Below the pieces are notes generated by a model, which was given only the letters and a program-made list of their open reading frames with translations, was not told the origin of the DNA and did no database searches. From contig NZ_CP025781.1 of the NCBI RefSeq assembly GCF_004194535.1, positions 682,001 through 746,000 on the forward strand: a DNA stretch of 64,000 bases, given 5' to 3'. How positions within the stretch are numbered: position 1 is the stretch's first letter; every line of letters starts with the position of its first letter. A program made the position numbers and the translations under genes. Of the stretch, positions 7,788 to 15,635 are shown in pieces. Origin of the DNA: Iodobacter fluviatilis (GTDB lineage Bacteria > Pseudomonadota > Gammaproteobacteria > Burkholderiales > Chitinibacteraceae).

Positions 7788-9452
7788 ATGAAAATTTTAT
7801 TTATCACTACTGCTCATAATAGTTTAAGCCAACGCCTTTATGTTGAGCTCACTCAAAAAAAACATCATATTAATGTTCTCATCGCTGTAGATGAAGAGGC
7901 TATGTGTAATGCGGTTGAAAAGTTTAAACCTGAATTAATTATTTGCCCTATGTTGAAAAGTGCAATTCCAAAGCAAATTTGGATGCAACATGTTTGCCTT
8001 ATTGTGCATCCTGGAATTGTGGGAGATAGAGGTGCTTCATCATTAGATTGGGCAATTATGGAGGATTGTGAAAATTGGGGTGTGACAATACTTCAAGCGG
8101 CAGAAGAAATGGATGCTGGTGATATTTGGGCTTATAAATCTTTTAAAATGAGAAATGCTTCAAAAAGCGCACTATATCGTTTAGAAGTAACCGAAGCAGC
8201 GGTTGTGGCTGTCTTAGAGGCAGTAACAAACTTTGAAAGCAAAAGCTTTATTCCTACACCTCTGAATTATGATAATTACTCTGTAAGAGGGACACTCCGC
8301 CCATCTATGAAACAGAGTGATCGAAAAATTGATTGGAATGAATCAACAGAATTTATTTCAAGAAAAATTCGTGCAGCAGATAGTTTTCCTGGTGTGATTG
8401 ATACTATTTATGATGAAGAATATTTTTTGTATGGCGTTTATGAGGAAGATTTTTTAAAAGGAATTCCTGGAACAATCATTGGCCAAAGGGAAGGAGCAAT
8501 TTGTATTGCAACGGGTAATGGAGCAGTTTAGATAACCCATTTAAAAAAACGCACCATAAAAGATAAAAAATTCATTAAGCTTCCATCATCAATGGTTCTT
8601 GGTGATAACGTTAAAAATATTCCTGAAATTTCTATTGAGTTTGATTATCCTTTAGATGGCAAATCTTACCGAGACATTTGGTATGAAGAAAGCAATCAGG
8701 TAGGGTATTTGTATTTTGATTTTTATAATGGAGCAATGAGTACGCATCAATGCAATCGTTTACTTAAATTATTTAAGGAAACAAAAGAAAAAAACACTAA
8801 AGTTATTGTTTTAATGGGGGGCGAGTTTTGGTCTAATGGCATTAATTTAAATACTATAGAAGCTTCAAATAATGCAGCTAAAGAGTCATGGGATAATATA
8901 AATGCAATGAATGATTTAATACTTGAAATCTTGACAACAGAGTCACATTTGATTATTTCTGCAATGCAAGGTAATAGTGGTGCTGGTGGCGTTATTTTAG
9001 GATTAGCTGCAGATATTGTTTATGCACGAACAGGCGTTATAATGAATCCACATTATAAAAGCATGGGTAATTTATATGGCTCAGAATATTGGACATATTT
9101 GCTCCCAAAAAGAGTGGGATTTGTTAAAGCAACGGAACTAACAGAACAATGTTTACCTATTGGTTCAAATGATGCTCAGGTAATTGGTTTGCTTGATGGC
9201 GCTTTTGGAAACTCCTTAGATTCTTTTAAGAATGAAGTAAAAAAACGTGCTGAAATGTTCATTTATAATCACGAGCTGTCTTTTATTCTTGCAGAAAAAT
9301 CACTTAGTTTTAATGAAGAAAAGAGTCAAAATAATTTAAAAAAACATCGTGCCGAAGAATTAAGAAAAATGTGGGAAAATTTTTATGGGGAAGATTCTCG
9401 TTATCATGAAGCTAGAAATAAGTTTGTATATAAAATTGCTTCTGTTGCATAG
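7788..9452 (+). pseudogene. hypX: hypX/hoxX-like gene interrupted by one in-frame amber codon
   Basis: Two neighbouring ORFs (7788-8531 and 8592-9452) are in the same frame, separated only by TAG at 8529-8531 (codon 248 of a 554-residue product). The N-terminal half is a formyl-tetrahydrofolate transferase-like domain (HPGIVGDRGASSLDWAI, EEMDAGDIWAYKSF). The C-terminal half is an enoyl-CoA hydratase/isomerase fold (QGNSGAGGVILGLAADIV). This order is that of HypX/HoxX, which makes the CO ligand of NiFe hydrogenase from formyl-folate. The read-through context GAV-*-ITHLKK fits the family's GAVWITHL-like segment, so a TGG to TAG change is likely. No hydrogenase genes are in the window. It may be a pseudogene, or be suppressed. 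Confidence 0.8.
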
Positions 9453-9538
9453 ATAAATGAAGCTACCGCCATGACAGATGTAGTAGCCAATCATGGTGGC
9501 CAGAATTGCCCATCACTCATTAAACAAGAGATCCGCTT

Positions 9539-10624
9539 ATGAAGAAAATCGCTTCTCTCCATTTTGCAACGCTGGCTGCAGCATTTTCATGCTTCTCAAT
9601 CTCCAGTTATGCCGACTCAAACTCCGCTTGTTACGATCGGCTCACTCAGCCGTCACTAGCCATTGTCGATAGTCATCTACATTTTCGCCCGTTTGGTGGA
9701 GCTCCGATTCCGCACAAAGATCTGGCCCTCATGCTGAAAAACGCAGGCATTCGCTATGCCAATGTTTTCGGTATTGGCCAAACGCTGCCCTATGATTCTT
9801 CGTGCACCTATTATCTTAACTGCCCAGGCACACCGGTCATTCCAAGTTTGAAAAATGACATTATCAATGCACAGAACGTAACTGAACTACCCGTTCAAGA
9901 ACCTAAATTGACGTTGTCTATGTCATTTGCAGATCTTTCCAAACCAGAAACAGTAAAAGCTGGCATGTCTGAGCTAGACCAAGAATTCCCAGGTTTATTT
10001 AAATGGATGGGAGAGTTAAATCTTGTAAAACAAGCATTGTTTGCTAATGGACATCAGCCAGTTACGCTAGCAGAAATCCGCAACTGGAAACCATTTATGG
10101 ATACTCTACGCGAGCGAAATATGCCGATAGGCTTGCATGGAGACCTCGGCAACAATGAAAACCCAACTAAATATTTGGATTTAATTACCGAAGTTGTTAA
10201 TCAGTACCCAAATAATAAAGTAATCTGGCTTCACATGGGGTTATCAAAGGAACTGACCAATATAGATCCCGACACGCATATTAAAATTCTATCAAATTTA
10301 CTGGATAAATACCCAAACATGATGATAGATCTTTCATGGCGTGTTATTGCTGATAATTATTTTTTCAAACCTGAAATACGAGCCAAATACGTTCCTTTCA
10401 TAAATAAATATTCTACGCGAATTCTACCAGGAACAGATTTTGTCGCGTCTAATGATAAAACGTTCGACTCATATTTAGGAGAATTAATGGCGACAAGTTA
10501 TATTTATCGATTTGTCGATAACAATGCATTCCGTAATATTGCCCTAGGTCAGAACTATTTCGATATGTTGGGTCTCCCTGACAAGGCTCCCAATATTTGT
10601 GATAATCAAGTCAAAGTACAATAG
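9539..10624 (+). CDS. Secreted amidohydrolase-family protein (TIM-barrel metal hydrolase)
   Basis: A 361-residue protein with a Sec signal peptide (MKKIASLHFATLAAAFSCFSISSYA, cleaved near residue 25), so it is probably periplasmic. It has an amidohydrolase-2-type fold: the first metal-binding motif is VDSHLHFRPFGG (HxH), a middle histidine lies in IGLHGDLG, another in VIWLHMGLS, and the closing aspartate in LPGTDFVAS. The substrate cannot be read from the sequence; relatives act on lactones, amides or decarboxylate aromatic acids. It stands alone downstream of the hypX-like gene, with 86 bases between. Base composition is near that of the AT-rich accessory zone. Confidence 0.75.
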   Translation: MKKIASLHFATLAAAFSCFSISSYADSNSACYDRLTQPSLAIVDSHLHFRPFGGAPIPHKDLALMLKNAGIRYANVFGIGQTLPYDSSCTYYLNCPGTPVIPSLKNDIINAQNVTELPVQEPKLTLSMSFADLSKPETVKAGMSELDQEFPGLFKWMGELNLVKQALFANGHQPVTLAEIRNWKPFMDTLRERNMPIGLHGDLGNNENPTKYLDLITEVVNQYPNNKVIWLHMGLSKELTNIDPDTHIKILSNLLDKYPNMMIDLSWRVIADNYFFKPEIRAKYVPFINKYSTRILPGTDFVASNDKTFDSYLGELMATSYIYRFVDNNAFRNIALGQNYFDMLGLPDKAPNICDNQVKVQ

Positions 10625-10674
10625 CACTATTGAATAGGTTAGTGCTTTATCAACAGACTTGCTTCTATTCAAAA

Positions 10675-10768
10675 AAATAACTGTGATCAGAGTAAAGTTA
10701 AATCCGCTTTCTTTGGCTCTAAGAGCATTAAGCATAGTAGGATTTAATTTTGTTCTGACTCCAGTTAA
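10675..10768. repeat. Miniature inverted-repeat element, family 1 (complete, diverged ends)
   Basis: It carries the family-1 core (GTTAAATCCGCTTTC, then GGCTCTAAGAGCATTAAGCA) between degenerate ends AATAACTGTGATCAGA and TCTGACTCCAGTTAATT. It matches the complete copy at 21118-21213 over its full length. It lies between the amidohydrolase and histidine decarboxylase genes. Confidence 0.8.
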
Positions 10769-10819
10769 TTCCCATTACTCCCGTTACCCCCATTACCCCC
10801 AGAAATCACGGATACCATC

Positions 10820-11995
10820 ATGACTTTGTCAGCGGAAGACGAGCACAGGCTCGAGCAGTTTTGGCAATTCTGCCGAACCCATCAGTATTTCAATGTCGGT
10901 TATCCCGAGGCTGCCGATTTTGATTATTCGGCGTTGCATCGCTTTTTATATTTTTCTATCAATAACTGCGGTGATTGGGCAGTGCCCGGAAACTATGTGC
11001 TCAATAGTTTTGAATTCGAGCGAGAGGTCATGCATTTTTTCGCCGAATTATTTTCCATCCCTGCACCACACAGTTGGGGATATGTGACCAATGGCGGCAC
11101 CGAAGGCAATATGTTTGGTTGCTACCTAGCGCGAGAATTATTTCCGGAGGGCACCCTCTATTATTCGCAAGAGACGCACTACTCGGTGATGAAAATCATC
11201 AAATTGCTACGCATCAAGGCGAAAAAGATTGCAACGCAACCCAATGGGGAGCTGGATTATGACCAGCTGGCGACACAGATTTTGTGCGACGGCGAACGGC
11301 ATCCCATCATCTTCGCCAACATCGGTACCACCCTGAAGGGAGCGATCGACAACATAGCCCTCATCAAGCAACGATTGTCGGCCATCGGCATTGCCCGCCA
11401 AGATTACTACCTGCACGCGGATGCGGCTCTGAGCGGCATGATCCTGCCATTCGTGGACAATGCGCCGGCATTTTCGTTTGCCGATGACATCGACTCCATC
11501 AGTGTTTCGGGTCACAAGATGATTGGCTCGCCGATACCCTGCGGTATCGTGCTCGCCAAGCGTCATCTGGTAGATCGGATTGCGGTAGAGGTGGACTATA
11601 TCTCGGCCAGCGATCAGACCATCAGCGGGTCGCGCAACGGCTTCACGCCTCTGGTTATGTGGGCGGCCATCAAGGGGCGGACGCTGGCCCAGTGGCGCGA
11701 GCGGACAAGGCGCTGCCTGGCCATAGCCCAGCAGGTGGTGGAGCGGCTGAATCACCAGGGGGTGCCTGCCTGGCGGCATCCGCACTCCATTACCGTGGTC
11801 TTCCCGCGTCCCTCGGAACGTACCTGGAAGACCCATTGCCTGGCGACCTCGGGCGAGCATTCCCACCTCATCATCCTGCCTCATCATCACAGCCTTCATC
11901 AGCTGAATGCGGTGATCCGCGACATAGTGCGGGATCTCGGCCCGGCGGCCGCATGCAACGCCAGCCAGCCCCCTATGCTAGCCTGCTCCGCTTAA
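10820..11995 (+). CDS. hdc: Pyridoxal-phosphate-dependent histidine decarboxylase
   Basis: A 391-residue group II PLP decarboxylase of the bacterial histidine decarboxylase type, converting histidine to histamine in the cytoplasm. Seen in the sequence: [26 protein letters not shown] (residues 91-116), the PLP-stacking histidine at 120 in ETHYSV, the cofactor aspartate D201 in LHADAALSG, and the Schiff-base lysine K233 in [11 protein letters not shown]. Length and motifs match the Morganella/Acinetobacter enzymes of ~380 residues. In some bacteria a homologue supplies histamine for siderophores such as acinetobactin, but no siderophore genes are nearby. Its second half is more GC-rich than the neighbouring genes, suggesting separate acquisition. 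Confidence 0.9.
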   Translation: MTLSAEDEHRLEQFWQFCRTHQYFNVGYPEAADFDYSALHRFLYFSINNCGDWAVPGNYVLNSFEFEREVMHFFAELFSIPAPHSWGYVTNGGTEGNMFGCYLARELFPEGTLYYSQETHYSVMKIIKLLRIKAKKIATQPNGELDYDQLATQILCDGERHPIIFANIGTTLKGAIDNIALIKQRLSAIGIARQDYYLHADAALSGMILPFVDNAPAFSFADDIDSISVSGHKMIGSPIPCGIVLAKRHLVDRIAVEVDYISASDQTISGSRNGFTPLVMWAAIKGRTLAQWRERTRRCLAIAQQVVERLNHQGVPAWRHPHSITVVFPRPSERTWKTHCLATSGEHSHLIILPHHHSLHQLNAVIRDIVRDLGPAAACNASQPPMLACSA

Positions 11996-12173
11996 AAAAG
12001 AAAAAGCCATTGTCTCCAATGTAAGCACTCAGCCGTACCACAGCAATTTTTCGATTAACTCTGGCATGCTGCGCTTTTTATCTTTGGAGCTGTAGCATGG
12101 GTATTCATCGATCTGATCGATGCTTGGAAGCGCTGCAAATTTGGAAAATAACTAGAAAAATAACTGAGTAGGA

Positions 12174-12247
12174 GTAACTAGGGTCAGAGTAAAGTTAAAT
12201 CCGCTTTCTTTGGCTCTAAGAGCATTAAGCATAGTAGGATTTAATTT
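12174..12247. repeat. Family 1 miniature element, 3'-truncated
   Basis: It begins GTAACTAGGGTCAGAG, continues through the family core and stops after GGATTTAATTT, exactly where the family-2 element starts at 12248. The right terminal repeat is missing. Confidence 0.75.
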
Positions 12248-12419
12248 CCTGATTATGTCTCTTGCTCAGGTACCCTTGATTTGATAATCCGTATGACATA
12301 AATTCAGACGGTCTAAGCGGTTTTGAATTAGGGAGCTCTTAGTCCACACATGCTGCATACCTTACTCAAGCCAGACCACGCCCGTATGGGCGCTTGCCTG
12401 AGCGAGAGACATAATCAGG
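12248..12419. repeat. Miniature inverted-repeat element, family 2 (copy A)
   Basis: A 172-base element with 23-base terminal inverted repeats that differ at one position. The left end reads CCTGATTATGTCTCTTGCTC and the right end is its inverse, finishing AGACATAATCAGG. It aligns with 14758-14931 over its length (shared inner segment CATACCTTACTCAAGCC-like). No clear target duplication is visible and there is no coding capacity. Confidence 0.75.
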
Positions 12420-12426
12420 AAGAAAA

Positions 12427-12518
12427 ATGTGAGAAAATTTTTATGGGGAAGATTCTCGTTATCATGAAACTAGAAATACGTTTGTATATAAAATTGCTTC
12501 TGTTGCATAGATAAATAG
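12427..12518 (+). pseudogene. Duplicated 3' end of the hypX-like gene
   Basis: About 90 bases almost identical to 9370-9458: the same codons for the last ~28 residues of the hypX-like product, its TAG stop and the first bases after it, with only a few substitutions. No upstream part of the gene is present. It lies directly after the family-2 element, suggesting that a rearrangement around these repeats copied the tail of hypX 3 kb downstream. Confidence 0.8.
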
Positions 12519-12580
12519 ATAACTGCAAATGGTATGGTTACTTTTTAAACCCTAACGCCTTGCAAAACAACTGGTTTTAT

Positions 12581-13078
12581 TTAATCTGGCGACGCTCTCG
12601 ATTCTAACGTATATAAGTTATATCTTTGCTCATATTTATCTTCAATACTTAAAAACAATATTGATTTGTCTTTGTATATAAAATGGATAGGGCTTGATTT
12701 AATCTTGTTGTCCATTTTTAGTAGGTCTAAGTACCGGCTCTTATATAGAGTCTGATTTATTTTCGGTTTTTCTAATGCATGAGATGTACTTTCAAAGGTA
12801 CAGTAATACAAGCTGCAATTGAAGAGGCGGCCTGTGAAGCTAAATGCCGCATTCGATTTCAAACTCAAATCATTCAAAACAAGTGTTTGCTGGATCTCGC
12901 CACTTCGATTGATTGTTACTTGTGTTTTCACTTCAGCATCTGGTTCTATTGCAGATAGTCTATACCTTTCTCCTCGGTATATACCGGTTGAAATAGGTAT
13001 GTCAACGTCAATTAATTCTACGGAGGTGTAGAAAATTATAGAAGATATAAATAGTAAAATATGTGCTTTTAGTGTCAT
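12581..13078 (-). CDS. Membrane-anchored periplasmic protein, possible ToxS/PsaF-like partner
   Basis: A 165-residue protein with one N-terminal hydrophobic segment (residues ~5-20, HILLFISSIIFYTSV) and the rest presumably periplasmic, with two close cysteines in LFNCSLYYCTF. I do not recognise a domain. It starts 2 bases after the ToxR-like regulator stop and is surely cotranscribed with it. Pairs of a membrane-spanning winged-helix regulator and a small one-segment periplasmic partner are known as ToxR/ToxS and PsaE/PsaF, where the partner stabilises or tunes the regulator. That role is inferred from order and topology only. Confidence 0.65.
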   Translation of the reverse strand: MTLKAHILLFISSIIFYTSVELIDVDIPISTGIYRGERYRLSAIEPDAEVKTQVTINRSGEIQQTLVLNDLSLKSNAAFSFTGRLFNCSLYYCTFESTSHALEKPKINQTLYKSRYLDLLKMDNKIKSSPIHFIYKDKSILFLSIEDKYEQRYNLYTLESRASPD

Positions 13079-13080
13079 TT

Positions 13081-13839
13081 TTAAATGCCCATTTTACTGT
13101 TTATGATTGATGCTATTCTGTCAGTGCTATCACTGTAGTCGAATAAAAAACTAGCTGATCTTTTACTATTATGATCAAAAACGGAAATAGTGCTATCTGC
13201 AATAAAAAAAGTGCATTTACATTTTACGAGCTCAAGATCAATGAGTATTTTATTCTTCGAACCTATGTAGTAAACAATGTTGCCATTTTTTAATGATATT
13301 TTATTTAGCTCTTTTGATGTGAAGGCATCTTTTTTGAATGCAACAATATTAGCAATTTGCACTCCACCTAGCCAGAAGAAAAATAGGCTTAATATAAATA
13401 ATATTATTTTTAAGTAACGGTGGTTGATTGACTTTACTTTCGCCATTATTTTTTTTAACTTAGACACAGCGCCTTCAACCGATGATTCCTTTATTGCCTC
13501 TGGTTCAAGCTCCACATTGATATTTTGTTCGGACGAACATGTCATAAATAAGGATGTTCGAATTCGATAACCCACTCTTGGTACTGTGATGATAACATCT
13601 GTATCAGGATGAAACTCTTGAATAATACTTCTAAGCGTAGATATACTCTTTGTGAGAGAAGTATCCGTTACTTCTACATCGCTCCATGCATGATCCATAA
13701 TGAATTTTTTAGATGCAACTTCGCCATTCATTTTTAATAATGCTGCAAGTACTAAAGCATCTCTCGCCCCAATTTTCTTCTCAATACCATTGATCGTTAT
13801 AGAGCTCGTAAATGGGTCGAAATTTATTTTTTCCGTCAT
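13081..13839 (-). CDS. ToxR-like transmembrane winged-helix transcriptional regulator
   Basis: A 252-residue regulator with an OmpR/PhoB-type winged-helix DNA-binding domain at residues ~5-95 (TSLTKSISTLRSIIQEF is the recognition region, and VPRVGYRI the wing that ends such domains). A linker follows, then a single transmembrane helix at ~146-164 (LKIILFILSLFFFWLGGV) and a ~85-residue periplasmic domain with two cysteines in LVKCKCTFF. This is the ToxR/CadC architecture, in which periplasmic signals are passed directly to cytoplasmic DNA binding. The target genes are unknown; no fimbrial or toxin operon lies beside it. It is very AT-rich, which suggests horizontal acquisition. Confidence 0.82.
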   Translation of the reverse strand: MTEKINFDPFTSSITINGIEKKIGARDALVLAALLKMNGEVASKKFIMDHAWSDVEVTDTSLTKSISTLRSIIQEFHPDTDVIITVPRVGYRIRTSLFMTCSSEQNINVELEPEAIKESSVEGAVSKLKKIMAKVKSINHRYLKIILFILSLFFFWLGGVQIANIVAFKKDAFTSKELNKISLKNGNIVYYIGSKNKILIDLELVKCKCTFFIADSTISVFDHNSKRSASFLFDYSDSTDRIASIINSKMGI

Positions 13840-14757
13840 TGTGTTTTCTGCTTGGCATGTATAATTTAATTATTAACTTTGTATTATATAAAAATTTACT
13901 TGACTATTTTCATCTAACTATTGAGCGATGCTTAACTTTTTTTACTATAATTAATTTTTTGAAAGTGTAGCTGTAAAGCTTGAAAATTCAAATTTTCCTA
14001 TTTGATCATGATTCTAAATTTTTTCAATGATTTAACTAATTTCTGTTTTAATAGTACTGAATATTTCACAGAAATAAGGTTAAAATTTTGTAATGTTAAG
14101 GTAAGTTATTTTTAAGGACATACCAAATAAAAAAACTATCAATCTTCTAATTTTGTAGGTTAAAAACCTACATGCTTATATTTTCGCTACTATTGCCATT
14201 TATACCTCCCTGCATCTTTATGCCGCATAAAATATTACAGCACACAAAACAATCTGTTACTTTGCAGTAATAAACTGACTTTACATAAGGTAATGCGCGC
14301 CGCGACGTCCATAGTGTATGGTTGTTAAGATTTTTATGGCTGATAGCTTAATTTCCAATTACCTCTTCCACGCCAGTATGGCGCAACTACAAAATTCAAC
14401 ATCAAGTACAAACTACATAAGAAAAAATCAAGATCATGCACGAAATCCAAAGCTCAGTGTAGGTGATCTAAAAGTAATTGTTACTTGAAATTTATAGTGC
14501 GGACGCGTAGTCCATATATTTTCACAACAATTCATAATCGCAAGCTACAGGCGAAGGGCATATTGCTGTTGGGCTCTTGGTTAGTACTATTTCCCAAGAT
14601 CTCTTTTTAGCCATGTTTTGTGAGCTTGCCTTGGCAACTCTCCCACTAACTAATGACTGATTTATATCGCAGTTTGGTTGCATATATTCTTAATATTTCA
14701 CTGTTTTTCTGTATATGTAACTGGACGGTATAGGTTGCGTTTTGGTATTTTATTTAT
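13840..14757. other. Long AT-rich non-coding region upstream of the ToxR-like pair
   Basis: About 900 bases with no convincing gene, repeat or RNA. It contains the promoter region of the ToxR-like operon (minus strand), where AT tracts are dense. The ORF at 14678-14992 runs through a family-2 miniature element and is not a credible gene as it stands. Confidence 0.45.
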
Positions 14758-14931
14758 CCTGATTATTGTCTCTTGCTCCGGAACTCTTGATTTAGCGACC
14801 TCTACGGCACGACTAACTTCAGACGATTTAATTGGTTTTGACGTGGAGCGCCCTTATTCCACATACATGTACCTTACTCAAGCCGGATCATGCGCGTGCG
14901 AAAGCATGGCTGAACAAGAGACACAATCAGG
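14758..14931. repeat. Miniature inverted-repeat element, family 2 (copy B, diverged)
   Basis: 174 bases with ends CCTGATTATTGTCTCTTGCT and AACAAGAGACACAATCAGG, which are inverted copies of each other with a few differences. It aligns with copy A at 12248-12419. It sits just upstream of the decayed lipoprotein gene and provides the start of a spurious ORF. Confidence 0.7.
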
Positions 14932-14993
14932 CAAGGAAATGCGAATCTATGCGAAAACTCTAATGTGCTCTTATTTGCAATCTGTTCTCTAAG

Positions 14994-15464
14994 TCGGGTG
15001 TGGTGACAAGACGGCAGTTAATAAGGCTAATTTTAGTCCAGCAATCGGGGAGTACTTGGAGAAGAATGCGAGCTTTGCCTTTCAACAACTAAATGGCCTG
15101 TTAATGTAACTGCTATGCATTACTTCTAGATAAATCAAAAATAATGACGCTAGGCATGGCTGCGCTTCAATCTGTCGGATTAGTTAGTAGTAAGGACATA
15201 GAGGCGCGTGGTGTTAGTTTCTATCGCAAACCAATCGATATCAATCAAATTGTTAAGCACTACACCATGACCGAGGCAGCCAAGGTATATGCGCTTCCAA
15301 TGAAAACTAAAGGATTCGGGGGTGGGGTAAATGCACGTACTGACCTTTGTTGGGGAAAAAGGGCTCTAGAGGCTATTGTGAAGTGGGAGAGGCCAATGAT
15401 ATTGGGCAATTATCAAGAAGCTATTGTATATTTTCATCACAAGATTGAAGACATTGCTAACTAG
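14994..15464 (+). pseudogene. Decayed lipoprotein gene (multiple frameshifts)
   Basis: Pieces of one lipoprotein appear in consecutive frames. VGCGDKTAVNKANFSPAIGEYLEK looks like the region around a lipobox cysteine (14994 on). WPVNVTAMHYF then continues in another frame, and 15144-15464 encodes MAALQSVGLVSSKDI to DLCWGKRALEAIVKWERPMILGNYQEAIVYFHHKIEDIAN. The ending resembles a family of small proteobacterial lipoproteins with a CWGKK..IVKWEEPM..GDYQ motif and unknown function. The signal peptide region has been lost or replaced at the family-2 element. At least two frame changes make a functional product unlikely. Confidence 0.6.
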
Positions 15465-15635
15465 GCGCGGAGTGATGGTATACAAATAGCATTCCCTCTT
15501 GTTAGAAAGGAAATCGAAGAATAATGCATGGATTTTAAAGTATTTCATTATTTTTCACGCTATTTCACTTCATCAATTTGAGTTCTTTTGGGATGATACT
15601 GAAATTCTGAAATATTTTTTTTAGGTTACTTTAAA

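Noticed and set aside
11207-11899. 230-codon ORF on the minus strand
   Set aside because: It is the shadow of the histidine decarboxylase gene, which has clear catalytic motifs.
14678-14992. 104-codon ORF with a lipoprotein-like segment (LIIVSCSG)
   Set aside because: Most of it is translated from a family-2 miniature element, so the apparent lipobox is likely accidental.
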